26,246 nucleotides of DNA from positions 1 through 26,246 of IMG/VR virus record IMGVR_UViG_3300046009_000767. One strand, written 5' to 3'. Below, piece after piece: positions 1-10,589 of this stretch. The position numbers were made by a program, and so were the translations under genes. The notes under the pieces are model-generated. The model saw only the letters and a program-made list of their open reading frames with translations. It was not told the origin of the DNA and ran no database searches. Position 1 is the stretch's first letter. Every line of letters starts with the position of its first letter. The stretch is from a virus.

Positions 1-96
1 AGAGTGCAAGGTACGGCTGCTGGTCAGTGGTCTGCCCGTAAGGCGCAGATGCTGGCGAAGCAGTACAAGGCAAAGGGCGGAGGATATAGGGACTAA
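1..96 (+). CDS. C-terminal end of a small basic protein, DUF5872-like N-half (partial)
   Basis: The frame is open from base 1 and ends at TAA 94-96, giving 31 residues that include GQWSARKAQMLAKQYKAKGG. This Gly/Lys-rich segment resembles, from memory, the first half of DUF5872-type small phage proteins, in which it is normally followed within the same chain by an SLxxWxxQKW segment. Here that second segment begins in the next gene, whose ATG overlaps this stop codon (TAATG). The start lies upstream of the window. The function is unknown; basic charge and position just before the neck genes suggest a virion-associated protein. The family name is uncertain. Confidence 0.6.
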   Translation, partial: RVQGTAAGQWSARKAQMLAKQYKAKGGGYRD

Positions 97-329
97 TGAA
101 GGCTCCACAGCAATCCTTGAAGAACTGGTCTGATCAAAAATGGCGTACCAAATCTGGTAAGCCGTCCAGTAAGACAGGCGAGAGGTATTTGCCGGAAGCT
201 GCCATTAAGGCTCTTACTCCTTCGGAGTATGCTGCGACGACGAAGGCTAAACGTGCAGGTAAGGCAAAGGGGAGGCAGTTTGTAAAACAGCCTCCCAAGA
301 TTGCTGCTAAGACATCCAGCTATAGGTGA
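96..329 (+). CDS. Small basic protein, DUF5872-like C-half
   Basis: A 77-residue Lys/Arg-rich protein. It carries SLKNWSDQKW (about residues 7-16), KSGKPSSKTGERYLPEAAIK (about 20-39) and a basic tail with GRQFVKQPPKIAAK. This matches the second half of DUF5872-like proteins as I remember them; their biochemical role is not known. The ATG overlaps the upstream TAA (TAATG), so translation is probably coupled to the preceding gene, and the two may make a split version of one ancestral protein. No membrane segment or catalytic motif is visible. It is probably a virion or DNA-associated accessory protein, which is inference from charge and location. Confidence 0.7.
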   Translation: MKAPQQSLKNWSDQKWRTKSGKPSSKTGERYLPEAAIKALTPSEYAATTKAKRAGKAKGRQFVKQPPKIAAKTSSYR

Positions 330-335
330 TTGACC

Positions 336-491
336 ATGAAGGCTCAAAAGAAGATCAGCAAGGTGATGCGCGAGTTTAAGGCTGGCACCTTAAATACGGG
401 CAGTAAGAAGGGTCCTGTGGTAAAGAACCCTAAACAAGCAATCGCCATTGCCCTGTCACAGGCTGGTATGTCGAAGAAGCGGAGTAAGTAA
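336..491 (+). CDS. DUF6496-like small protein
   Basis: A 51-residue ORF, ATG 336 to TAA 489-491. It has the pattern KVMREFKAGTLNTGSKKGPV followed by VKNPKQAIAIALSQAG, which is the hallmark of DUF6496-type proteins (KVMxEFKxGxLxSGSKxGPVVKxxKQAIAIALSEA), a short family common in phages and bacteria with no defined function. It sits 6 bases after the previous stop and 1 base before the next start, in the same operon as the virion genes. The basic N- and C-termini flank a short alanine-rich helix. Family assignment is fairly confident; function is unknown. Confidence 0.8.
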   Translation: MKAQKKISKVMREFKAGTLNTGSKKGPVVKNPKQAIAIALSQAGMSKKRSK

Positions 492-492
492 G

Positions 493-1002
493 ATGGCAAG
501 TTCAACCCGTAAAGAGTTTGATGCAGCATTTCGTTCGGCACTGGATGCCGGAGAAAGCACGTTTGAATTTCAGGGAAAAAAGTACAACACGAAGATGGCT
601 CCTCCCAAGACCACCTCTAATCGTGGCGGTGCGCGGATGAAGAGTGGCACAGACGTTATGGACACTCTTCCCAAGGTTGGGAAAGTGAAGACCAGCGAAC
701 TTCCAAAGCTAGAGCCAGACTCTAAACAGAAGATGGGGTTCAAGGCTGAGGATATGGGTATGGGTCAATACTCCATGCCAAAGGGAAGTAGTTTTATTCC
801 CGGGAAAACGGATAAACCGATGTCCGACCTTCCGGGAAGATCCCCAAATAAGGAACAGTATCGCAAAGCACAAGAGGATTATCAAAGTGATTTGGTCGGT
901 GAGATGGCGATGAAAAAAGGCGGCATGGTAAAAGCCAAGCGCACCTCAAATCGTGGTGCTGGTATTGCTACCAAGGGGTTTGGTAGAGCAGGGGGACGTT
1001 GA
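493..1002 (+). CDS. Small basic phage protein with TSNRGG and KKGG motifs
   Basis: A 169-residue protein. ATG 493 was chosen over an in-frame ATG at 448 because that one lies inside the preceding gene, while 493 gives the conserved-looking start MASSTRKEFDAAFRSALDAG followed by FEFQGKKYNTK. This N-terminal pattern (xEFxxAFxxARxxGxxxFxFxGKxYxTK) is frequent in uncultured marine phage proteins. The middle is polar and low in hydrophobic residues. TSNRGG occurs near residue 41 and a similar TSNRGA near 151, close to the C-terminal KKGGMVKAKR and GFGRAGGR tail. It is probably a structural or virion-associated protein; no enzymatic motif is seen. Confidence 0.75.
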   Translation: MASSTRKEFDAAFRSALDAGESTFEFQGKKYNTKMAPPKTTSNRGGARMKSGTDVMDTLPKVGKVKTSELPKLEPDSKQKMGFKAEDMGMGQYSMPKGSSFIPGKTDKPMSDLPGRSPNKEQYRKAQEDYQSDLVGEMAMKKGGMVKAKRTSNRGAGIATKGFGRAGGR

Positions 1003-1003
1003 G

Positions 1004-1414
1004 ATGATGAACCGTGCTCGTAAATACGCTGATGGTGGTGCGGTCGGGGCTGCTCCTCCGATTGGTATGGCAGGTCTTGGCACAGCACAGGCACCTGCCC
1101 CTGCCGTACCACAGGCATCTCCATATGCTTCTCCGTCTGATTACGGGATGCAGGGCGCAGCATTTGGTCAACCGCAGGGAACAACGGAGCAGACAAATCC
1201 TGTTCTTGTTGGTATGAATAAGACAACTGGACAGATGGGTGCTACTGCCGGATTTGCCAAGGGCGGCCTTGTAAAACCTATGAAACCGATGCGTGTAATG
1301 AAGCGCATGAGGGTCATGGGCGAGGGCAAGGCAAAGAAGATGAATAAGGGCGGCTCTGTTGTAAGCCGTGGTGGCGGGATAGTGATTCGTATGAAACCTT
1401 GCAAGATGAGTTGA
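1004..1414 (+). CDS. Small Gly/Ala/Met-rich phage protein with KGG tail
   Basis: A 136-residue ORF with two adjacent ATG codons (1004 and 1007); either could be used. The N-terminus (MMNRARKYADGGAVG) is followed by a Pro/Ala/Gly-rich linker, and the C-terminal third is very basic, with FAKGGLVKPMKPMRVMKRMR and MNKGGSVVSRGGGIVIRMK. Such KGG-plus-basic tails recur in small ORFs next to neck genes of uncultured marine phages, but no function is known to me. It lies 1 base after the previous stop and 1 base before the next start. Likely virion-associated by context only. Confidence 0.7.
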   Translation: MMNRARKYADGGAVGAAPPIGMAGLGTAQAPAPAVPQASPYASPSDYGMQGAAFGQPQGTTEQTNPVLVGMNKTTGQMGATAGFAKGGLVKPMKPMRVMKRMRVMGEGKAKKMNKGGSVVSRGGGIVIRMKPCKMS

Positions 1415-1415
1415 T

Positions 1416-2102
1416 ATGACAGTTTCTGGCACGAAGACATTTGAGTTAGATGTAGCCGACTACATCGAAGAGGCGTTTGAGCGTTGTGGCATTGAGATCC
1501 GCACAGGATACGACCAGCGCACGGCTCGTCGTAGCTTGAATTTGCTTCTTGCTGAGTGGGCAAACCGTGGTTTGAACCAGTGGACGATTGTTCAAGAAAA
1601 TATTGCGCTTAATGCCAATAATGAGTCATACACGCTTACATCGAGTGTAATCGACATCATTACTGCCGTTGTCAGAAGTGATTCGGGGGTTGGAACTGCG
1701 TCACAGTCTGATCTTACAATCGACCGGATCAGCCGCGAGATCTACCAGAACATCCCGAACAAGCTGAGTATTGGTCGTCCCGTACAGTATTTCGTAGACC
1801 GCAAGATTATCCCTGTTGTGTATGTCTGGCCAAAACCTAACACAGACTACACTCTGGTGGTCGATAAGCTGGTGCGACTGGACGATGCTAATTCTGGTGT
1901 GGACACCATGCAGATCCCGTTTCGCTTCTATCCGTGTCTTGCTGCCGGGTTGGCGTACTACATTGCAATTAAGAAGGCTCCTGACCGTATTCAGATGTTG
2001 AAGGCGATCTACGAGGAAGAGTTTGAACGTGCTGCCACAGAAGATCGTGATCGGGCATCTTTGAGATTGACGCCTTCTCGGTCCAACTATCGGCTGGGGT
2101 AA
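1416..2102 (+). CDS. P22 gp4-like tail accessory / head-closure protein
   Basis: A 228-residue protein. It resembles tail accessory factor gp4-type proteins that bind under the portal and close the head of short-tailed phages. The features supporting this are an N-terminal helical segment (DVADYIEEAFERCGIEIRTG), the RTARRSLNLLLAEWANRGLN segment at about 36-55, a central beta region with WTIVQENIALNANNESYTL, and a C-terminal helical part with YYIAIKKAPDR and YEEEFERAATEDRDRASL. This arrangement is typical of the gp4-like proteins annotated in uncultured podoviruses. It begins the neck block here and is followed by an adaptor protein. The assignment rests on remembered family patterns. Confidence 0.75.
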   Translation: MTVSGTKTFELDVADYIEEAFERCGIEIRTGYDQRTARRSLNLLLAEWANRGLNQWTIVQENIALNANNESYTLTSSVIDIITAVVRSDSGVGTASQSDLTIDRISREIYQNIPNKLSIGRPVQYFVDRKIIPVVYVWPKPNTDYTLVVDKLVRLDDANSGVDTMQIPFRFYPCLAAGLAYYIAIKKAPDRIQMLKAIYEEEFERAATEDRDRASLRLTPSRSNYRLG

Positions 2103-2105
2103 CCC

Positions 2106-2411
2106 ATGGGCCTTTTTGCAAACGGTAAATATGCCCTTGCGATCTGCGACAGGTGCGGGTTTCAATATGACTATCACCTGCTTGCGAAGGAATGGAATGG
2201 TCTTAGGACTTGCACTGAGTGCTGGGAGCCGAAGCATCCTCAGTTGGACCCGATCTTTCCACCACCTGAGCCACAGGCGTTGGTTGCACCGAGGCCGTCC
2301 CGTATTGAGCCGATGGATGTACCAGTTGGTACTGACATTTTCCCGTTAATACAGTATAACCTGTTGCAGATGATTACGCAGGTTGGCGTTGTTGAAGTGG
2401 ATATAACCTGA
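2106..2411 (+). CDS. Small CxxC/CxxC protein in neck cluster
   Basis: A 101-residue protein with a zinc-ribbon-like pair of cysteine knuckles: ICDRCGFQYDYHLLAKEWNG places CxxC near residues 14-17, and LRTCTECWEPKHPQ gives CxxC near 36-39. A Pro-rich stretch (FPPPEPQALVAPRPSR) and a hydrophobic C-terminus follow. Proteins with this CDRCGF...CxxCWEPKHPQ signature occur among head/neck genes of several tailed phages. The likely role is a small zinc-binding structural or assembly protein. Its stop overlaps the next start (TGATG at 2409-2413), so expression is coupled to the adaptor gene. Confidence 0.75.
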   Translation: MGLFANGKYALAICDRCGFQYDYHLLAKEWNGLRTCTECWEPKHPQLDPIFPPPEPQALVAPRPSRIEPMDVPVGTDIFPLIQYNLLQMITQVGVVEVDIT

Positions 2412-3046
2412 TGGGCTGGACATACGCTACGTTGGTGCAAGCCATCAAGGACTACACCGAGTACGACGAGACGACATTCTCGGCGAACATCGACAACTTC
2501 ATCCAGAGTGCTGAAGAACGCATCTTCTATGCTGTCGATCTTGAGGACTTTAGGAAAAATTCTACTGGTACAATGACGGCCTCAAATAAGTATTTGACAG
2601 CCCCGACAGATTTTCTGGCACCGTTTAGCTTGATGATCACGTCGTCTGGGTCAAAGGTTATCCTGTTGAACAAGGACGTGGAGTATCTACAGGAGTATAA
2701 CCCGACCGAAGCAACGGGTATTCCGAAGTACTACGCTTTGTTTGACAAGGACAATTTCCTAATCGCTCCGGTGCCAAATGCAGCGTTTGTTACTGAAATC
2801 CACTATTACTACAAGCCCGCCAGTATCACAGTTTCTGGAACAACATGGCTTGGAGACAATGCTATCGAAGCCCTTTTGTATGGATCTCTGGTAGAGGCTT
2901 ATACGTTTATGAAGGGTGAGAACGAACTCCTCAACACGTACAATCAACGGTTTATTGAGGCCCTTACCCGCCTCAAGAACTATGGTGAAGGTCGTGAGAA
3001 CGACGATGCTTATCGTGATGGTCTTATCAGAGTGAAGGCTAATTGA
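2411..3046 (+). CDS. SU10-type phage adaptor (neck) protein
   Basis: A 211-residue protein that matches the adaptor proteins of SU10-like and related podoviruses, which form the ring between portal and tail. Diagnostic stretches are the N-terminal MGWTYATLVQAIKDYTEYDE, an AEERIFYAVDLEDFRKN segment, LTAPTDFLAPFSLMI, IPKYYALFDKDNFLIAPVPN, the EIHYYYKPASIT strand and the C-terminal LLYGSLVEAYTFMKGE helix followed by YNQRFIEALTRLKNYGEG. These are strongly conserved in uncultured marine phages. It is in one translationally coupled string with its neighbours (TGATG overlaps on both sides). Confidence in the family is high. Confidence 0.85.
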   Translation: MGWTYATLVQAIKDYTEYDETTFSANIDNFIQSAEERIFYAVDLEDFRKNSTGTMTASNKYLTAPTDFLAPFSLMITSSGSKVILLNKDVEYLQEYNPTEATGIPKYYALFDKDNFLIAPVPNAAFVTEIHYYYKPASITVSGTTWLGDNAIEALLYGSLVEAYTFMKGENELLNTYNQRFIEALTRLKNYGEGRENDDAYRDGLIRVKAN

Positions 3047-3336
3047 TGTTTACGCCAGCAATGCAATCCGGAACATTTACGGTTGATGTAGTTACGTCGG
3101 ACAATGGCGGTCATCCGCCGGAGTTCTGGGCGGAACAGGCATCAAAGAGGATTGTTGATGTCTCAGCCAATGCTCCGGACGTAATCCGAGGTCAAGCAAT
3201 AGCATTTCAAGATCAGGTAGAACAGGTTATACTGCACTACATGAAACGTGCTATACAATGCGATAGATCCACGGTCAGTCATCTGGTGACAGAAGCTGGT
3301 CAACCACAATTAGCTGAACTCATAAGGAGGCCGTGA
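3046..3336 (+). CDS. Conserved small phage protein of the neck block
   Basis: A 96-residue protein. ATG 3046 overlaps the adaptor stop (TGATG); a TTG at 3043 is also in frame but is less likely. The sequence has an N-terminal strand region, then EFWAEQASKRIVDVSANAPD, a helix with IRGQAIAFQDQVEQVILHYM, and the C-terminal segment STVSHLVTEAGQPQLAELIR. I recognise the pattern (xVxxISxxAxPxIRxQAxAFxxxxxxVxxxYMxxAIxSDR) from uncharacterised phage proteins found next to adaptor genes, but know of no function. It is probably a minor virion or assembly protein. Confidence 0.7.
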   Translation: MFTPAMQSGTFTVDVVTSDNGGHPPEFWAEQASKRIVDVSANAPDVIRGQAIAFQDQVEQVILHYMKRAIQCDRSTVSHLVTEAGQPQLAELIRRP

Positions 3337-3794
3337 TGGCATTTACTGGAAACTTCATGACAACATCGTTCAAGACTGAACTCTTGAGCGGTATCCACGC
3401 AATCGGCACAACGGTTGTCCGTGGTGCAACGACTGCTGACACATTCAAGCTGGCCTTGTACACATCGTCTGCAACGCTTGATGCTTCAACAACCGCATAC
3501 TCTGCGACCAACGAGACGACCAACACCACGGGTTCCGCATATGTAGCGGGCGGTAATACCCTTACTGCTGGCACAACGTCGTCTTCTGGCACAACCGCTT
3601 TTGCTGACTTTGCCGATTCTACGTGGACCACGGCGTCATTTACTGCTCGCGGTGCATTAATTTATAACTCAACGCAGGGCAATAAGGCCGTTGTTGTGTT
3701 AGATTTTGGTGCGGATAAAACGTCATCGGCTGGTACATTCTCTGTTATCTTCCCGACAAACGATGCTTCCAATGCCATTATTCGCATAGCGTGA
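3336..3794 (+). CDS. Virion surface-type protein, conserved in uncultured marine phages
   Basis: A 152-residue protein rich in Thr, Ser and Ala. ATG 3336 is chosen because a strong Shine-Dalgarno sequence, AAGGAGG (3324-3330), lies 5 bases upstream, and the TGA of the previous gene overlaps it. Recognisable stretches are FKLALYTSSATLDASTTAYS, the Gly/Thr-rich middle, WTTASFTARGALIYNSTQGN and KAVVVLDFGADKTSSAGTF ending FPTNDASNAIIRIA. Proteins of this pattern are common next to tail or fibre genes of marine phages. The all-beta, Thr-rich composition fits a decoration, tail or fibre-base protein. No enzyme motif is present. Confidence 0.75.
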   Translation: MAFTGNFMTTSFKTELLSGIHAIGTTVVRGATTADTFKLALYTSSATLDASTTAYSATNETTNTTGSAYVAGGNTLTAGTTSSSGTTAFADFADSTWTTASFTARGALIYNSTQGNKAVVVLDFGADKTSSAGTFSVIFPTNDASNAIIRIA

Positions 3795-3800
3795 TGAGTA

Positions 3801-6442
<2,642 letters not shown>

Positions 6443-6452
6443 AGGATGAAAA

Positions 6453-6659
6453 ATGACAATTACAGTTTTAGATAATGGCTGGATTTCCGATAGTTTTACG
6501 ATTGGTGAATCGCCACCATATAATGACGCTATTGTTATGCCGCCTGATCAATACAATGCTCTGACACTTGACCAGATAGAGGCGATGAAACAAAAGAGAT
6601 ATGACAAATGGGTCGCTATGGTCAAGGAAGCATCTGAGGAGATCATAGATGGCGGATAG
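6453..6659 (+). CDS. Small protein between fibre genes
   Basis: A 68-residue acidic protein with MTITVLDNGWISDSFTIGES near the start and PPYNDAIVMPPDQYNALTLD followed by a helical IEAMKQKRYDKWVAMVKEAS. AAAGGA upstream (6441-6446) serves as ribosome site. The last 11 bases overlap the start of the next gene. I know the pattern from small ORFs behind fibre genes in marine phages but not a function. By position and helical C-terminus it could be a fibre assembly or chaperone-like protein; this is inference. Confidence 0.65.
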   Translation: MTITVLDNGWISDSFTIGESPPYNDAIVMPPDQYNALTLDQIEAMKQKRYDKWVAMVKEASEEIIDGG

Positions 6660-8709
6660 ATATTGGGTTGGTGGAGCGGGTAGTTGGACAACATCAAGCA
6701 CAACTAATTGGTCTACTTCATCTGGTGGTAGTAGTGGTGCGTCTGTTCCAACTGCGTCTGATAGCGTTTTCTTCGACCAAGCAGGAACGTATACGGTAAC
6801 TGTTACGGGCGCACTAGCTTGTCTTGATTTTACAGTTTCTCTTGGAGTAGTCTCATTTACTGATAGCGGTAGTCCAACTATAACTATTTCCGGTAGTATG
6901 TTACTTGCATCTGGAACTGTTGGTACTTGGGCATCCGGTTTTGTACCTACCTTCAATGCTACAACATCAAAAACAATAACAACTAATGGTGAAAGTATAG
7001 GCAATGTTACTTTTAATGGTGTAGGTGGAACTTGGACTCTCGGTAGTGCTTTTGCAGGGTCTGGCAGAATAATTACATTAACAAACGGAACATTTAGCAC
7101 AAGTTCATCAAATTATTCTGTCACCTATGGATCTTTTAGTTCAAGTAATTCTAATACTAGAACATTAAACTTAAATGCTTCTACATTTACAAATGGAGGT
7201 GCATGGACTTGCACAACATCAACTAATTTAACTGTTTCAGGTTCCGGTGCTACTGTCACAATAACTGGTAGTTCTGCTAAAACTTTTGCTGGTGGCGGTG
7301 CTAACTACGGCGCATTTACATTAAATCAAGGCGGTGCAGGACGACTAACAATTTCTGGTTCCAACACATTTGCAAATATATCAAATTCCTACAATGCAAC
7401 AGGTGCAACATCAATTCGGTTTACTTCTGGAACGACACAAACTGTTTCAAATTTTACGGCAGAAGGAACTTCAGGAAAAGTACTAACTATTGACAGCACA
7501 ACACCCGCGACTGCTGCGACATTATCTAAGGCATCTGGAACAGTCTCGGTTAGTTACGTTTCCCTTCAAGATAGCACTGCTACGGGTGGTGCTACATGGA
7601 ATGCTAACTCAAATAGCAGTACAAATGTTAGCGGAAACACAGGATGGGTCTTTACTCCTTTTGCTAGATATTGGGTCGGTGGAGCAGGTACTTGGGACAC
7701 ATCAGACACAACTCATTGGTCTGCTTCATCAGGTGGTGCTGGTGGTGCATCTGTTCCAACTGCGGGTGAAGACGTTATTTTTGACCAAGCAACAACGTAT
7801 ACTGTAACTCTTGCGGGTAATGTTTTTTGTAACGATTTTACAATTTCTGCGGGGTTAGTATCATTTAGCGTTCCGAGTGGGTTCACCGATATAACTGTTT
7901 CCGGCAGTATGTTAGTTGCATCTGGAACTGTTGGTACTTGGTCTCAGTTTTCGGGGGCTATTTTCACTGCTACAACATCAAAAACAATATCAACTAATAA
8001 TATTAATATATGCGGAATTGATTTAGATGGTGTAGGTGGAACTTGGACCCTTGGTAGTGCTTTTACATCTACTAGTGTAAACGGCGGCATTAATTTAGTA
8101 AACGGAACATTTAGCACAAGTTCATCAAATTATGCTGTGACTATTCGAGAATTTACTTCAAGTAATTCCAACACTAGAACATTAAATTTGAATGCTTCTA
8201 CATTTACAATTACATCTACGAGTTGGACTTGCACAACATCAACTAATTTAACTGTGTCAGGTTCCGGTGCGACTGTCACAATGACTAGTGGTTCTGCCAA
8301 AACTTTTGCTGGTGGCGGTGCTAATTGGGGTGCAATTACATTAGACCAAGGCGGTGCAGGACGACTAACAATTTCTGGTTCTAACACTTTTGCAAACATC
8401 TCAAATTCGTATAATGCGACAGCTGCGACATCAATACGTTTTACTTCTGGAACAACGCAAACTGTTACAAGTTTTACGGCAGAAGGACTTTCAGGAAAAC
8501 ACCTTACTATTGACAGCACAACACCCGGGACTGCTGCGACGCTATCTAAGGCCTCTGGAACAGTTTCGGTTGATTTTATTATAATTCAAGATAGCACCGC
8601 TACAGGTGGTGCTACATGGAATGCTGGTTCATATAGTACAAATGTTAGCGGAAACACAGGGTGGGTTTTTGCTTCTCCCATCAGTTCAAACTTCTTTTTG
8701 GTAATGTAG
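6649..8709 (+). CDS. Duplicated RYWVGGAG-repeat surface/fibre protein
   Basis: A 686-residue Ser/Thr/Gly-rich protein consisting of two copies of a 336-residue unit. Each opens with RYWVGGAG[ST]WxTSxTTxW (R4 and R340), continues with SGGxxGASVPTAxxxVxFDQ and strand-rich segments such as TGGTWTLGSAF-type motifs, and ends xGNTGWVF. RYWVGGxGxW modules occur in marine phage and bacterial surface proteins and are predicted to be beta-solenoid or beta-sandwich rich. A role in adsorption is likely. The start overlaps the previous gene by 11 bases. The gene is much AT-richer than its surroundings (27-43% G+C in sampled 60-base lines), suggesting a separate origin. Confidence 0.75.
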   Translation: MADRYWVGGAGSWTTSSTTNWSTSSGGSSGASVPTASDSVFFDQAGTYTVTVTGALACLDFTVSLGVVSFTDSGSPTITISGSMLLASGTVGTWASGFVPTFNATTSKTITTNGESIGNVTFNGVGGTWTLGSAFAGSGRIITLTNGTFSTSSSNYSVTYGSFSSSNSNTRTLNLNASTFTNGGAWTCTTSTNLTVSGSGATVTITGSSAKTFAGGGANYGAFTLNQGGAGRLTISGSNTFANISNSYNATGATSIRFTSGTTQTVSNFTAEGTSGKVLTIDSTTPATAATLSKASGTVSVSYVSLQDSTATGGATWNANSNSSTNVSGNTGWVFTPFARYWVGGAGTWDTSDTTHWSASSGGAGGASVPTAGEDVIFDQATTYTVTLAGNVFCNDFTISAGLVSFSVPSGFTDITVSGSMLVASGTVGTWSQFSGAIFTATTSKTISTNNINICGIDLDGVGGTWTLGSAFTSTSVNGGINLVNGTFSTSSSNYAVTIREFTSSNSNTRTLNLNASTFTITSTSWTCTTSTNLTVSGSGATVTMTSGSAKTFAGGGANWGAITLDQGGAGRLTISGSNTFANISNSYNATAATSIRFTSGTTQTVTSFTAEGLSGKHLTIDSTTPGTAATLSKASGTVSVDFIIIQDSTATGGATWNAGSYSTNVSGNTGWVFASPISSNFFLVM
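6658..8676 (+). repeat. 1008-bp tandem duplication within fibre gene
   Basis: AGATATTGGG begins at 6658 and again at 7666, 1008 bp (336 codons) apart. Long shared blocks occur at matching offsets, for example AACGGAACATTTAGCACAAG and GGCGGTGCAGGACGACTAAC. Other parts of the copies have diverged at the protein level, so the duplication is not brand new. Confidence 0.9.
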
Positions 8710-8723
8710 TCAGAGGACGAAGG

Positions 8724-10589
8724 ATGGCCCTGCAAAAGATCCAGTTCAAGCCCGGAGTGGTAAGGGACGTTACTGCCTACACCAATGAGGGTGGGTGGTA
8801 TGACTGCGACCTTGTGCGGTTTCAGAACAGCTTCCCGCAATCTATTGGCGGGTGGGCCGCGTACGCGCAAACATCATTTCTTGGAACTTGCCGTGAGTTG
8901 ATCAACTGGATCATTCTTGCTGGCGATAATTACCTTGGCGTAGGCACACATCTTAAGTTCTACATTGAAAGCGGTGGTGTGTTTAACGACATTACCCCTA
9001 TCCGCAGCACGGTAGTCCTGAGCGGTGCCTTTGCTGCGACCAACGGGTCTACTGTTATTACTGTAACAGATGTTGCCCATGGGGCGGTAACCAATGACTT
9101 TGTAACATTTAGTGGTGCTACCAGTTTGGGCGGCAACATCACCGCTGCAATTCTTAACAAAGAGTATCAAATCACGGTACTTACTGTTGACGCATACACA
9201 ATTACTGCTTCGATAGCTGCAAATGGTTCTGACTCCGGGACTGGTGGGTCAAGCATTACGGCGGCCTATCAGATTAACACCGGTTTGGATGTCCAACTGT
9301 CTGGTACGGGGTGGGGAGCGGGTGTTTGGGGGCGTGGTGGATGGGGATCTGCTTCTACATTAAACGCGAGTAATACATTGCGTTTATGGACATCGGATAA
9401 TTTTGGTGAGGATTTGTTGTTCAATGTTCGGAATGGAGGGGTGTATTTCTGGGACGCAACAAATGCCCTGTCAGTTCGCGGGGTAACACTTGCGTCACTA
9501 AGCACGGACGTTCAAACTCCGACTATTGCTACACAGATCATGGTCTCGGACAATGATCGTCATGTGATTGCTTTTGGTGCCAACAACTATTTGAACTCCT
9601 CTAACACATTAGAGACGGCCCAAGATCCACTGCTTATTAAATTTAGTGATCAAGAGGACTACACCGTTTGGACACCGATTGCCACAAATACGGCGGGGGA
9701 TTTACGCCTTGGTTCCGGCACACGCATTATTCGTGCTGTTGAGACAAAGCGCGAAATCCTTATCTGGACGGATATTGCTCTTTATTCGATGCAGTTTATT
9801 GGACCTCCGTACACCTTCGGACTTACGATGGTGGCAAGCAGCATTACGTCTATGGGGTTTAACTGCTTTGCAGCCGTTGACGATGTTGTCATGTGGATGG
9901 GACTTGGCAAGTTTTATATCTTCAGCGGTTCGACGCAAGAACTTCAATGTCCGTTGAAAAACTACATCTTTACCAATCTCAACATTGGTGAGTCTGACAA
10001 GGTTTATGCCGCAGTAAACAGTGAATTTAATGAGGTGACTTGGTTCTATCCTACTGCTGACTCCTCGGAGTGCAATGCCTATGTGACGTTTAACTATGTG
10101 GAACGTGCGTGGACATATGGCAGCATGGCGCGTACGGCGTGGCTTGATAGCGGCACCAATGCCTATCCGATTGCTGCATCGCCGGATGGTTATCTTTACA
10201 ACCATGAATATGGCATGGACGATGGTAGCACCAACCCTGCCACTCCGCTAAATGCGTATATCGAAAGTTCTCCTTTTGATATTGGCGAGGGCGACAACTT
10301 CGTGTTTGTTCGGAGGATTATCCCCGACGTGACGTTCTACGATTCAACCAATACGCCAACGGTTGATATGACGCTTAAGATGCAGAACTTTCCGGGGTCC
10401 AACTACAATAAGACAACGGATTCTCCTGTCACAAGGTCTGCCACGGTTCCTGTCGAGCAGTTCACGACACAGGCGTATGTACGTCTGCGGGGTAGACAGG
10501 CGACCTTTAAGATTGAGAGCAACACGCTTGGAACAAGATGGTCATTAGGATCACCTCGCCTTGAAATACAACCTGACGGACGTAGGTAA
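8724..10589 (+). CDS. P22 gp10-like packaged-DNA / tail stabilisation protein
   Basis: A 621-residue protein. ATG 8724 is chosen over an upstream in-frame start because AGAGGA sits at 8712-8717 and the chain then begins with the family signature MALQKIQFKPGVVRDVTAYT, followed by NEGGWYDCDLVRFQNSFPQS. It continues with IGGW, the FLGTCRELINWIILAGDNYL and GTHLKFYIESGGVFNDITPI segments and a WGAGVWGRGGWG loop near residues 196-210. This matches gp10-like proteins, which form part of the tail knob and seal the DNA exit in P22-type phages. Many WT- and Tyr-rich blades suggest a beta-propeller. It ends in a TAATG overlap with the next gene. Confidence 0.8.
   Translation: MALQKIQFKPGVVRDVTAYTNEGGWYDCDLVRFQNSFPQSIGGWAAYAQTSFLGTCRELINWIILAGDNYLGVGTHLKFYIESGGVFNDITPIRSTVVLSGAFAATNGSTVITVTDVAHGAVTNDFVTFSGATSLGGNITAAILNKEYQITVLTVDAYTITASIAANGSDSGTGGSSITAAYQINTGLDVQLSGTGWGAGVWGRGGWGSASTLNASNTLRLWTSDNFGEDLLFNVRNGGVYFWDATNALSVRGVTLASLSTDVQTPTIATQIMVSDNDRHVIAFGANNYLNSSNTLETAQDPLLIKFSDQEDYTVWTPIATNTAGDLRLGSGTRIIRAVETKREILIWTDIALYSMQFIGPPYTFGLTMVASSITSMGFNCFAAVDDVVMWMGLGKFYIFSGSTQELQCPLKNYIFTNLNIGESDKVYAAVNSEFNEVTWFYPTADSSECNAYVTFNYVERAWTYGSMARTAWLDSGTNAYPIAASPDGYLYNHEYGMDDGSTNPATPLNAYIESSPFDIGEGDNFVFVRRIIPDVTFYDSTNTPTVDMTLKMQNFPGSNYNKTTDSPVTRSATVPVEQFTTQAYVRLRGRQATFKIESNTLGTRWSLGSPRLEIQPDGRR

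Noticed and set aside
448-492. Upstream start (ATG 448) for the 493-1002 gene
   Set aside because: It would overlap the DUF6496-like gene by 44 bases and adds residues that do not fit the conserved N-terminus.
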